Origin: Hymenopus coronatus | Taxonomy: Eukaryota > Arthropoda > Insecta > Mantodea > Hymenopodidae | Assembly: GCA_030762935.1 (NCBI GenBank) | Contig: CM060890.1 | Span: forward strand, 152,120,129 to 152,184,128 | DNA length: 64,000 nt | Direction: 5' to 3' | Shown: piece after piece, positions 19,815 to 33,160 of the stretch | How the letters are laid out: each line of letters begins with the position of its first letter | Numbering within the stretch: the first letter of the stretch is position 1 | The notes under the pieces: model-generated | What the model was told of the DNA's origin: nothing | The model's input: only the letters and a program-made list of their open reading frames with translations | Databases searched by the model: none | Made by a program: the position numbers and the translations under genes

Positions 19815-22800
19815 ATGCGTGTATGTATGTGTATATGTGTGTGTATATGTGTGTATATATGTGTGTGTATATGTGTGTGTATATGTGTGTATATGTGTGT
19901 ATATGTGTGTATGTATTTGTCTGTGTATATGTGTGTGTATATGTGTGTATATATATGTGTATATATATGTGTGTATATGTGTGTGTATATGCGTGTATAT
20001 GTGTCTGTGTATATATGTGTCTGCATATATATGTGTGTATATGTGTGTATATATGTGTGTGTATATGTGTCTGTGTGTATATGTGTGTCTATATGTGTGT
20101 GTATATGTGTGTCTATATGTGTGTCTATATGTGTGTCTATATGTGTGTCTATATGTGTGTCTATATGTGTGTGTATATGTGTGTATATGTGTGTGTCTAT
20201 ATATGTGTGTATATGTGTGTCTATATGTGTGTGTATATGTGTGTCTATATGTGTGTCTATATGTGTGTCTATATGTGTGTCTATATGTGTGTCTATATGT
20301 GTGTCTATATGTGTGTCTATATGTGTGTGTATATGTGTGTATATGTGTGTATATGTGTGTATATGTGTGTGTGTATATGTGTGTGTATATGGGTGTCTAT
20401 ATGTGTGTGTATATGTTTGTGTATATGTGTGTCTATATGTGTGTCTATATGTGTGTGTATTTGGGTGTGTATATGTGTGTGTATATGTGTGTGTATATGT
20501 GTGTCTATATGTGTGTGTATATGTGTGTGTATATGGGTGTGTATATGTGTGTGTATATGTGTGTCTATATGTGTGTCTATATGTGTGTGTATATGTGTGT
20601 ATATGGGTGTCTATATGTGTGTCTATATGTGTGTATATGTGTGTCTATATGTGTGTCTATATGTGTGTGTATATGTGTGTCTATATGTGTGGATATATGT
20701 GTGTCTATATGAGTGTCTATATGTGTGTCTATAGGTGTGTCTATATGTGTGTGTATATGTGTGTCTCTATGTGTGTCTATATGTGTGTCTATATGTGTGT
20801 CTATATGTGTGTCTATATGTGTGTCTATATGTGTGTGTATATGTGTGTCTATATGTGTGTCTATATATGTGTGTATATGTGTGTCTATATGTGTGTATAT
20901 ATGTGTGTCTATATGTGTGTCTATATGTGTGTGTATATGTGTGTCTATATGTGTGTCTATATGTGTGTCTATATGTGTGTATATGTGTGTCTATATGTGT
21001 GTCTATATGTGTGTCTATATGTGTGTCTATATGTGTGTCTATATGTGTGTGTATATGTGTGTCTATATGTGTGTATATATGTGTGTCTATATGTGTGTCT
21101 ATATGTGTGTCTATATGTGTGTGTATATGTGTGTGTATATGTGTGTCTATATGTGTGTATATGTGTGTCTATATGTGTGTATATGTGTGTGTATATGTGT
21201 GTGTATATGTGTGTGTATATGTGTGTCTATATGTGTGTCTATATGTGTGTGTATATGTGTGTATATGTGTGTCTATATGTGTGTCTATATGTGTGTATAT
21301 GTGTGTCTATATGTGTGTCTATATGTGTGTATATGTGTGTCTATAAGTGTGTGTGTATATGTGTGTGTATATGTGTGTATATGTGTGTCTATATGTGTGT
21401 GTATATGTGTGTATATGTGTGTGTATATGTGTGTGTATATGTGTGTCTATATGTGTGTGTATATGTGTGTGTATATGAGTGTGTATATGTGTGTGTATAT
21501 GTGTGTATATGTGTGTCTATATGTGTGTCTATATGTGTGTGTATATGTGTGTCTATATGTGTGTCTATATGTGTGTATATGTGTGTATATGTGTCTATAT
21601 GTGTGTATATGTGTGTCTATATGTGTGTCTATATGTGTGTCTATATGTGTGTCTATATGTGTGTATATGTGTGTATATATGTGTGTGTATATGTGTGTCT
21701 ATATGTGTGTCTATATGTGTGTCTATATGTGTGTGTATATGTGTGTATATGTGTGTCTATATGTGTGTGTATATGTGTGTATATATGTGTGTATATATGT
21801 GTGTATATATGTGTGTATATATGTGTGTATATATGTGTGTCTATATGTGTGTATATGTGTCTATATGTGTGTCTATATGTGTGTCTATATGTGTGTCTAT
21901 ATTTGTGTCTATATGTGTGTCTATATGTGTGTCTATATGTGTGTATATATGTGTGTCTATATGTGTGTGTATATGTGTGTGTATATGTGTGTCTATATGT
22001 GTGTATATGGGTGTCTATATGTGTGTCTATATGTGTGTCTATATGTGTGTCTATATGTGTGTGTATATGTGTGTGTATATGTGTGTGTATATGTGTGTCT
22101 ATATGTGTGTCTATATGTGTGTCTATATGTGTGTCTAAATGTGTGTCTATATGTGTGTCTATATGTGTGTCTATATGTGTGTATATGTGTGTCTATATGT
22201 GTGTATATATGTGTGTGTATATGTGTGTGTATATGTGTGTGTATATGTGTGTCTATATGTGTGTATATGTGTGTATATATGTGAGTCTATATGTGTGTCT
22301 ATATGTGTGCATGTGTGTGTGTATATGTGTGTATATGTGTGTCTATATGTGTGTATATGTGTGTCTATATGTGTCTATATGTGTCTATATGTGTGTCTAT
22401 ATATGTGTGTATATGTGTGTCTATATGTGTGTATATGTGTGTCTATATGTGTGTATATATGTGTGTGTATATGTGTGTGTATATGTGTGTGTATATGTGT
22501 GTCTATATGTGTGTCTATATGTGTGTGTATATGTGTGTATATGTGTGTCTATATGTGTGTGTATATGTGTGTGTATATGTGTGTCTATATGTGTGTGTAT
22601 ATGTGTGTGTATATGTGTGTCTATATGTGTGTGTATATGTGTGTGTATATGTGTGTGTATATGTGTGTATATGTGTGTGTATATGTTTGTCTATATGTGT
22701 GTGTATATGTGTGTGTATATGTGTGTCTATATGTGTGTCTATATGTGTGTGTATATGTGTGTGTATATGTGTGTCTATATGTGTGTCACAATGTGTGTCT

Positions 22801-23005
22801 ATATGTGTGTGTATATGTGTGTGTATATGTTTGTCTATATGTGAGTCTATATGTGTGTGTATATGTGTGTCTATATGTGTGTCTATATGTGTGTGTATAT
22901 GTGTGTGTATATGTGTGTCTATATGTGTGTGTATATGTGTGTGTATATGTGTGTCTATATGTGTGTATATGGGTGTGTATATGTGTGTGTATATGTGTGT
23001 GTATA
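19815..23005 (+). repeat. 12-bp unit zone of the giant array
   Basis: Units tatatgtgtgtc and tatatgtgtgtg alternate irregularly, with occasional 10-bp units lacking one tg. The zone reads in frame as repeated Val-Ser-Ile-Cys or Cys-Val-Tyr-Met and contains the longest uninterrupted frame of the window, which is spurious. Confidence 0.93.
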
Positions 23006-26000
23006 TGTGTATGTGTATATGTGTGTCAGTGTATATGTGTGTTTGTGTATATGTGTGTATGTGAATATGTGTCTGTGTATATATGTGTCTGTGTATATAT
23101 GTGTGTATATATGTGTCTGTGTATATATGTATGTGTATATGTGTGTCTGTATATATATGTGTGTCTGTGTGTATATGTGTGTATATATGTGTGTTTTTGT
23201 GTATATATGTGTATCTGTGTGTATATGTGTTTGTGTGTATTTATGTGTCTGTGTGTATATATGTGTGTCTGGATGTATATGTGCGTCTGTGTGTATATTC
23301 GTGTCTGTGTGTATAGGTGTGTCTGTGCATATATGTGTGTCTGTGTATATATATATATATATATATATGTGGGTATATATTTGTCTGTGTGTATATATGT
23401 CTGTGTGTATATATGTGTGGGTATATGTGTGTTTGTGTGTATATGTGTATCTGTGCATATGTGTGTCGGTGTGTATATATGTGTGTGTATATATGTGTCT
23501 GTGTTTGCGTGTATGTAATGTGTGTCTGTGTGTATATATGTGTGCGTATATGTGTATATGTGTTTGTCTGTGTGTATATATGTGTCTGTGTGTATATATG
23601 TGTGTCTGTGTGTATATGTGTGTATATATGTGGGTCTGTGTGTATATGTGTGCATGTGTGTATCTGTGTGTGTGTGTTTATATGTGTGTGTCTATGTGTG
23701 TATATGTCTGTGTGTATATGTGTGTCTTAGTGTATATGTGGTTATGTAAATGTGTGTCTGTGTGTGTATATATGTGACTGAGTGTATATGTGACTGTGTG
23801 TATATGTGTGTCTGTGTGTGTATATGTGTGTGTATATGTGAGTCTGTGTGTATATGTGTGTCTGTGTGTATATGTGTGTCTTTGTATATATGTGTGTCTG
23901 TGTGATTATGTGTGTCTGTGTGTATATATGTATGTCTGTGTGTATATGTGTGTATATGTGTGTCTGTGTGTATATGTGAGTCTGTGTGGATATATGTTTC
24001 TGTTTTGATATATGTTGTGTGTATGTTTGTGTCTGTGTGAATATATATGCGTGTCTGTGTGTATATGTGTGTTCTAGTGTATATATATATATGTATATGT
24101 GTTTCTGTGTATATATGTGTGTCTGTATGTATATATGTATGTGTTTGTATGTGGCTGTGTGTATATATGTGTGTCTGTGAGTATATATGTGTCTGGTGTA
24201 TATGTGTGTCTGTGTTTATATTTGAGTATATGTATATATGTGGCTGTGAGTATATGTGTGTCTGTGTGTATATGTGTTTCTGTGTATACGTGGGTCTGAG
24301 TGTATATTTGTATCGGTGTGTATATTTGTGTATGTGTATATGCGTATTTGTGTATATGTGTGTCTGGGTTTTATATGTGTATGTGTTAATGTGTGTCTGT
24401 GTATGTGTCTCTGTGTGCATATGTTATGTGTATATATGTGTTTTGGTGTGTTAATGTATATTTCTGTGTATATGTGTATATGTATATATGTATGTGTATA
24501 TATGTGTGTCTGTGTGTATATGTGTATGTGTATATATGTGTGTCTGTGAATATATTTGCGTCTCTGTGTATATGTGTGTCTGTGTATATATGTGTGCCTG
24601 TGTATATATGTGTGTCTGTGTATATATGTGTGTCTGTGTGTATACGTGTATTTGTATATATGTGTGTCTGTGTGTATATGTTAATGTTTATATATGAGTG
24701 TCTGTGTGTATATGTGTATATGTATACTTGTGTGTCTGTGAGTATGTGTGTATGTAATGTGTGTCTCTGTGTATACGCGTCTGTGTATAAGTGTATATGT
24801 CTGATTGCGTGTATATGTATGTAATGTGTGTGTATGTCATGTATGTCTGGAAGTATGTGTATGTAATGTGTGTCCGTGTGTATGTGGTCATGTGATAGTA
24901 ATGCGCCTTTGTGTGTATGTGTGACTGTGTGTGTGTCTGTGAATATGTGTGTATTTGCGTGTAATGTGCGTCTGTGTGTATGTGTGTATGTGTATGCAAT
25001 GTGTGTCTGTGTGTATGTATGCATTGAGTGTAATGTGTGTCCGTGTGTATGTGTATGCAATGTGCGTCTCAGCTTATGAGTGTAGCTGTATGTAATGTGT
25101 TTCCGTGTGTATGTGTGCATATGAATGAAATGTGCGTTTGTGTGTATATGTGACTGCATGTGTGTATTTGTAAATGTGTGTATTTGCGTGTAATGTGCGT
25201 CTGTGTGTATGTGTGTCTGTGTATATGTGTGTATGTAATGTGTGTATATGTGTCTGTGTATATGTGTCTGTGTGTATGTGTGTCTGTGTATATGTGTATG
25301 TATGTATCTGAATGTAATGTGCGTCTGTGTGAATATGTGTATCTGAATGTAAATTGGGTCTGTGTGTATGTGTATATGTAACGTGTGTATGTGTGTTTGT
25401 GTATATGTGTATGTGTGTATCTTAATGTAATGAAGGTCTGTGTGTATGTGTGTATGTAATGTATGTAAGTGTGTATCTTAATGTAATGTGCGTCTGTGTG
25501 CATGTGTGTCTCATGTATGTGTGTATGTGATTCTGAGTGTATGTGTGTATGTCAGTGTGTGTATATGTGTGTGTGTATGTATGTGTATATGTGTGTATGT
25601 GTGTAGGTGTGTAAGTGTAAATATAGGTATGTGAGTCTGTGTATATGTGTGTGTGTATGTTAGTGTATATGTGTGTATGTGTATATATGTGTATGTGGGT
25701 GTGTGCGTCTGTGTGTATGTGTTTATGTGTATATGTGTGTATGTGTATATTTGTGTATGTGTGTATGTGCGTCTGTGTGTATCTTTGTCTGTGTATATGT
25801 GTGTATGTGTGTATGTGAGTCTGTGTAAATGTGTATGTGTGTATCTGAATGTAATGTGCGTCTGTGTGAATGTGTGTATTTGAATGTAATGTGTGTATGT
25901 GTGTCTGTGTATGTGTGTCTATGTATATGTGTATGTGTGTATCTCAATGTAATGTGGGTCTGTGTGTATGTAATGTGTGTATGTGCGTCTGTGTGTATGT

Positions 26001-26158
26001 GTGTCTGTGTATATGTGTGTATTTGTGTATGTGAGTATGAGTGTATCTGTATATGTGTGCTTGTGTATGTAATTTGTGTCTGTGTGCATGTTTGTCTGTG
26101 TATTTGTGTGAATGTGTGCACGTGTGTCTGAGAGTATGTATATATGTGTGTATGTGTG

Positions 26159-26164
<6 letters not shown>

Positions 26165-26219
<55 letters not shown>
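26165..26219. repeat. (TA)n run of about 55 bp
   Basis: Perfect alternating TA, self-complementary and so able to extrude a cruciform; one of five such runs in the giant array. Confidence 0.95.
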
Positions 26220-26223
<4 letters not shown>

Positions 26224-28873
26224 CTGTGTGTATATATGTGTGTGTGTAAATTTGAGTCTGTGTATATATATGTGTCTGTGTGTATGTGTGTGTCCGTGTA
26301 TATACTTATATGTGTCTGTGTTATTATATGTGTCTGTGTGTAAATATGTGTCTGTTGTATATATATATGTCTGTGTGTATATGTGAGTCTGTGTATATAT
26401 ATAACTGTCTGTGTGTATATATGTGTCTGTGTATGTATATGTGTCTGTGTATATATGTGTGTGTATATATGTGCCTGTTTATATATGTGTGTGTATATAT
26501 GTGTCTGTGTATATATGTGTGTGTAAATATGTGTCTGTGTATATATGTGTGTCTGTGTATATATGTGTGTCTGTGTATATGTGTGTCTGTGTATATATGT
26601 CTGTGTATATATGTGCGTGCATATATGTGTGTGTGCTTATGTGTGTCTGTGTATATGTGCGTCTGTGTGTATATATGTGTGTGTATATATGTGAGTATGT
26701 ATATGTGTGTATGTGTGTATATGTGTGTCTGTGTGTATGTATGTGTGTATATATGTGTGTCTGTGTATATATGTGTGTGTATATATGTGTGTGTATATAT
26801 GTGTCTGTGTATATATGATTGTGTGTCTGTGTGTATATGTGTCTAAGTGTATATATGTGTGTCTGTGTGTATATGTGTGTCTGTGTGAATATGTGTGTCT
26901 GTGTGTGTATGTCTGTCTGTGCATATATGTGTGTCTGTGTGTATATGTGTGTCTGTGTGTATATGTGTCTAAGTGTATATATGTGTGTCTGTGTGTATAT
27001 GTGTGTCTGTGTGAATATGTGTGTCTGTGTGTGTATGTCTGTCTGTGCATATATGTGTGTCTGTGTGTATATGTGTATGTGTATATATATGTGTCTGTGT
27101 GTCTATATGTGTGTATTTGTGTGTCTGTGTGTATATATGTGTGTTTATATGTGTTTGTGTGTATATGTGTGTATATGTGTGTCTGTGTGTATATAAGTGT
27201 GTCTGTGTGTATATGTGTGTCATTGTGTATATGTGTATCTGTGTGTATAAGTGAGTCTGTGTGTATATGTGTGTATGTTTGTATATATGCGTGTGTATAT
27301 GTGTGTCTGATGTATATGTGTGTCTGTGTGTATATGTGTGTCTGTGTGTATATGTATGTATGTATATGTATGTATGTGTCTGTATATATGTGTCTGTTTG
27401 AATATGTGTCTGTGTGTATGTGTGTCTGTGTGTATATGTGTGTATGTATATGTATGTATGTGTCTGTATATATGTGTCTGTGTGAATATGTGTCTGTGTG
27501 TATATGTGTCTGTGTGTATATGTGTGTGTGGGTATATGTGTGTCTGTGTGTATATATGTGAGTATGTATATGTATGTCTGTGTGTATGTATGTGTGTATA
27601 TATGTGTGTCTGTGTGTATATGTGTGGCTGTGTGTATTTGTGTGTTTTTGTGGATATATGTGTCTGTGTGAATATATGTTGTGTGTATGTATGTGTCTGT
27701 GTGCATATATGTGTGTGTCTGTGTGTAAATGTGTGTTTTAGTGTATATATGTGAATATGTGTGTATATGTGTGTCTGTGTGTATATGAATCTGTGTATAT
27801 ATTTGTCTCTGTATATATGTGTCTCTCTGTATATATATATATATATAAATATATGTGTCTGTGTATATATATATGTGTCGGTGTGTATATATATGTGTCT
27901 GTATATGTATGTGTCTCTGTATATATAAGTCTCTTTGTGTGTATATATATATATGTGTGTGTTTCTGTATATATATATATATGTGTGTCTCCGTGAATAA
28001 ATGTGTCTTTGTATATATATGTGTCTGTATATGTATGACTTTCTGTATATATATATATATATATGTTTCTCTGTGTATAAATCTGTCTCTGTATATATAA
28101 GTCTCTTTGTATATATATATACATATATATGTGTGTGTTTCTGTATATATATATATGTGTCTCCGTATATAAATGTGTCCCTGTATATATATGTGTCTGT
28201 ATAAGTATGGGTTTCTGTATATTTATATGTATCTCTGTATATATTTGTCTGTATATGTAATTGTTTCTGTATATATATGTGTCCGTATATGTATGTGTTT
28301 CTGTGTATATATATGTGTCTCCGTGTATAAATGTGTCTCTGTATATATGTATATATATGTGTCTGTATTTGTTTGTGTTTCTATATATATGTGTGTCTCC
28401 GTGTATAAATGTGTCTCTATATATAAGTCTCTTTGTATATATAAGTGTTTCTGTATACATGTGTGCCTCTGTGTATATGTGTGTCTCTGTATATATATAT
28501 ATGTCTCTGTATATATGTGTGTCTCTGTATATATATGTGTCTTCTTATATATGTGTCTATGTGTATATATGTGTATGTGTATATATGTTTGTCGCTGTAT
28601 ATATACGTGACTCTGTGTATATATGTGTGTCTCTGTGTATATGTGTATCTCTGTGTATATATGAGTCTCTGTTTATATATGTGTCTCTGTATATATGTGT
28701 GTCGCTGTATATATATGTGACTTTGTGTATATATGTGTGTCTCTGTGTATATGTGTGTCTCTGTGTATATATATATATGTCTCTGTATATACATGTGTCT
28801 GTGTATATATGTGTGTCGCTGTATATATACGTGACTCTGTGTATATATGTGTGTCTCTGTGTATATATGTGTC

Positions 28874-28925
<52 letters not shown>

Positions 28926-30018
28926 TATATGTGTGTCTCTGTATAAATATGTGTCTCCTTATATATATGTGTCTATGTGTATATATATATGTGTCTGCGT
29001 ATATATGTGAGTCTCTGTATAAATATGTGTCTCCTTATATATGTGTCTATGTGTATATATATGTGTCTCCTTATATATGTGTCTATGTGTATATATATGT
29101 GTCTGCGTATATATGTGTGTCTCTGTATAAATATGTGTCTCCTTATATATGTGTCTATGTGTATATATATATGTGTCTGCGTATATATGTGCGTCGCTGT
29201 ATATATGTGTGTTTCGTATAAATATGTGTGTCTCTGTATATTTGTGTGTCTCTGTGTATATATGTCTCTGTGTATATATATATGTGTGTCTCTGTATATA
29301 TATGTCTCTGTGTATATATATGTGTCTGCGTATATATGTGTGTCGCTGTATATATGTGTGTCTCCGTATAAATATGTGTGTCTCTGTATATTTGTGTGTC
29401 TCTGTGTATATATGTCTCTGTGTATATATATATATGTGTGTCTCTGTATATATATGTCTCTGTGTATATATATGTGTCTGCGTATATATGTGTGTCTCTG
29501 TATAAATATGTGTCTCCTTATATATGTGTCTATGTGTATATATATGTGTCTGCGTATATATGTGTGTCGCTGTATATATGTGTGTCTCCGTATAAATATG
29601 TGTGTCTCTGTATATTTGTGTGTCTCTGTGTATATATGTCTCTGTGTATATATATATATATGTGTGTCTCTGTATATATATGTCTCTGTGTATATATGTG
29701 TGTCTCTGTATATATATGTGTCTCTGTGTATATATGTGTGTCTCTGTGTATATATGTGTCTCTTTGTATATATGTGTCTCTGTATATATATGTGTCTCTG
29801 TGTATATATGTGTGTCTCTGTATATATATGTGTCTCTGTGTATATATGTGTCCCTGTATATATATCTGTCTCTGTGTATATATATATGTGTCTGTGTGTA
29901 TATATGTGTCTCTGTATATATATTTTGTTCTGTATATATGTGTCTCTGTATATATATGTGTCTCCGTATATATATGTGTGTCTGTGTATGTATGTGTCTC
30001 TTTGGATAGATGTGTGTG

Positions 30019-30066
<48 letters not shown>

Positions 30067-30960
30067 TCTCTGTGTATATATGTGTCTCTGTATATCTATA
30101 TATTTGTCTATGTGTATGTATATATTTGTCTGTGTATATATATATGTCTGTGTGTTTATATATATATATGTGTCTGTGTATATGTATATATGTATGTGTG
30201 TCTGTGTACATATATATGTCTCTGTGTATATGTGTGTCTGTGTGTATATGTGTGTCTGCATGTATGTGTGTGTTTGTGTATATGTGTGTTTGTGTTAATC
30301 TGTGTGTCTCTATGTATATATGTGTGTCTCTGTGAACATTTGTGTCTGTATATATGTGTGTCTGTGTGTATATGTGTGTATATGTTTGTCTGTGTATATA
30401 TGTGTATGTGTATATGAGTGTCTGTGTGTATATATGTGTATGTGTATATATGTGTATATATATGTATGTGTATATGTGTGTTTGTGTGTATGTGTATATT
30501 TGTATCTGTGTGTATATGTGTTTGTTTATATGTGTGTCTGTGTGTATATGTGTGTTTGAGTGTATATAGGTGTATGTGTATATATATGTGTGTATATGTG
30601 TGTCTGTGTGTGTATGTGTGTCTGTGTGTGTATGTGTGTCTGTGTGTAATTTGTGTGTATGTGTGTATATGTGTGTCTGTGTGTATATGTGTGTATGCGT
30701 ATATGTGTGTATGTGTATATGTGTATATGTGTGGCTGTGTGTATAATATATGTGTATGTGTATATGTGTGTATGTGTGTCTATATGTGTATGTGTTTATG
30801 TGTGTCCTTGAGTATATAAATGTATGTGTATATGTGTGTCTGTGTGTATATATGTGCATGTGTATATATGTGTCTGTCTGTATATATGTGTATGTGTATA
30901 TGTGTGTCTGTGCGTATATATTCGTATGTGTATATGTGTGTCTGTGTATATATATGTGTG

Positions 30961-31004
<44 letters not shown>

Positions 31005-31842
31005 AGGTGTATATGTTTGTGTGTATATATGTGTGTCTGTGTGTATATATGTGTATGTGTACATGTGTGTCTGTATGCATATATGTCTATGTGTATATTT
31101 TTGTGTGTGTATATATATATGCATGTGTATATTTGTGTTTGTATGTATATATGTGTGTGTGTATATGTTTGTCTGGTGTATATGTGTGTCTGAATGTATA
31201 TATGTGTATGTGTATATGTGTGTCTCTGTGTATGTGTGTTTGTGTGTATATTTGTGTGTCTGTATGTGCATGTGTATATGTGTATATTTGTGTTTGTTTA
31301 TATGTGTGTTTCTCTGTGTATATGTGTCTGTGTATATATATGTGTATGTGTATATATGTGTGTTTGTGTATACATGTGGCTTTGTGTATATGTGTGTGTA
31401 TATATGTGTCTGTTTATATGTGGATGTGTGTATGTGTGTATATGTGTGTATATTCGCGTGTGTAATGTGTGTCTGCGTGTATGTGTGTCTCTGCATATTT
31501 GTATCTGTGTGTATATTTGTGTCTGCGTGTATATATGTGTCTGTGTGTATATTTGTATCTGTGTGTATATGTGTGTCTGTGTGTATATTTTTGTGTGTGT
31601 GTGTATATTTGACCCTGTGTGTATGTGTGTCTCTGTATATTTCTGTCAGTTTGTGTATTTGTATGTGTATATGTGTGTCTTTGTGTCAGCATATGTGTGT
31701 GTCTGTATATATGTGGATGTTTGTATGTGTGTATAAGTGTGTCTGTGTGTAAATTTGTGTCTGAGTGTATATTTGTATGTGTATATGTGTGTTTTTGTGT
31801 GAACATATGCGTGTGTGTGTCTGTCTGTGTATTTGTGTGTTT

Positions 31843-32227
31843 CTAGAGAAGTTTGATGTACTCATGTAGAGCATGGATATTTATATATTAGCATCACATT
31901 TATTTCGCCCCTGGGCGTGACCTAAAGCCAATCAGCACCGGCCCGTAACAATACCTCCTCACTCTATTGTCTATATTCTCTTTTGCGCTCCATATTCAGA
32001 GCATAGTTTGTCTACTAATTGCTTTTGGGGGTTTCATAGTTTCGAAGGTAATTCTCGTTATCCACCCCTTTATATTGCCTTGGGTAGATTCTATTGAGTG
32101 TTATCAAATCATGTTGTCTATACATTTTAAAAATAACAAATGATGTATTTTGAAGAGCGCAGCGAAAAGTATGCAGCTTGAAACATAGTCGACCGAAACT
32201 GTATGTTACCGCACTAGTGCGACAAAA
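31843..32227. other. Low-copy spacer, no gene seen
   Basis: About 385 bp right of the giant array. It has no tRNA-like box, no open frame and no family A right half, which might have been expected if the array sits inside a family A copy. Confidence 0.5.
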
Positions 32228-32532
32228 TGTTTACACTATTCCATGGTGACCAGCTTTACTATCAACACCATTTATCGTCTTCCGTGATGTATGCTTGCAT
32301 CCCATACCCAAGGTCGCGGCTTCAAACCCGACGGAGGACGACGGGTTCTTTTGGTCGTAAAAATCCTTCGGAAGGGAAGTAAAGCAGTGGGTCCCGTGTC
32401 GTAGATTTACGGCACGTAAAAGAACATCAAGCCTGATTAAGAGGCGTCTGAGCAAAATTAAGCGGTATTTCACGCCCAATTTAGAATGGGACGCTGAGAA
32501 CCACAGCAGTTAAAGAACGTCCATAAATAACA
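32228..32532 (+). repeat. Dispersed repeat D, longer copy with tRNA-like head
   Basis: 32270-32345 has a tRNA-like layout with a B-box-like ggtcgcggcttcaaaccc. The central domain contains gtagatttacggcacgtaaa and agaac. The last 105 bp align with 1077-1190. I interpret it as a SINE-like element with a conserved middle domain, but its 5' end and tail are not sharply defined. Confidence 0.6.
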
Positions 32533-33160
32533 CGCCACATATATTTTTTAAGGTTTTACTTTTAGCTATATCAGAAATGTTTGCTTCTAACAAGCTCATT
32601 TGGGAGGGGGTGAGGCTTAGCGAATTGTGTTTACATTTTTATTCTGGATATAACTGAAGTTATCAGTAACAACGTAAAAATTGCGTCACTGTATTTCTCA
32701 CGTTCGCCGGAACTACAGGACTTGTAAAAACGCGTCGGTAACTGGAAGCCTGGGGCACACCGTAGATATTCTTCCAGTAGTTTCGTTTGCACAACTTTCC
32801 CGAATGTTCTGACGTCATTTTCTAACAACAAAAGAGGAAGAATTGCAAGGTAATTCAGTGATTGAGTCAGACCTGGACTGCAGTGTAAGCGCACAGTGAC
32901 GTGCAAGCCGTCAAGTGTCCACGCGTCCAGTTAAATGTTTGCTGGAAAGACTTTTTGTAATCAAGTTTTTACAGTATTTTCAACCAAATTTAATGTATAG
33001 GTTAAAATATTATTATTATATTAATAATAATAATAATAATAATAATAATGATAAACCAGTTGACAAATTCCTGTATGTGAAAAGTATGTCTTTCAAAGCT
33101 GAAATTAAAAACATGGAATATCTAAAAAAAAAATCAATACCAGAAAAAATGTATATTATA
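32533..33160. other. Low-copy region with (TAA)n tract
   Basis: About 630 bp. It contains a pure (taa/ata)n tract at about 33020-33049. A reverse open frame of 91 codons (32631-32906) resembles nothing I know and has no support. No RNA gene is visible. Confidence 0.5.

Larger units (their letters stand above)
18507..31842 (+). repeat. 13.3-kb GT/TA-rich microsatellite array
   Basis: It is almost entirely built of tatatgtg, tgtgtctg, gtgtatg and tctctg units. C on the plus strand is nearly confined to tctg, tgtc and similar contexts. Zones include pure (gtat)n at about 18606-18722 and 12-bp units (tatatgtgtgtc/g) at 19815-23005. Units of 16-18 bp with tctgtgtg follow at 23005-27800, and ctctgtatatatatgtgt units at 27800-30000. 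Uninterrupted TA runs occur at 19512-19568, 26165-26219, 28879-28919, 30022-30063 and 30963-30992. Frames stay open for up to about 1,000 codons because the unit lengths are multiples of three and stops are rare. None is a credible protein. It ends at gtgtgtttctagagaagttt. Confidence 0.97.

Noticed and set aside
19815..22844. Open frame of more than 1,000 codons rich in Cys, Val, Tyr, Ile and Met
   Set aside because: It lies wholly inside 12-bp GT/TA simple repeats. Other long overlapping frames exist in the same zone on the plus strand. The composition mirrors the repeat and not a protein.
28973..30964. 663-codon minus-strand frame rich in Thr, His, Tyr and Ile
   Set aside because: Translation of ACATA-type simple repeats; long overlapping frames run on the opposite strand, and there is no start context or domain.
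32631..32906. 91-codon minus-strand frame
   Set aside because: No recognisable domain, no context; typical of chance frames in a spacer of this size.
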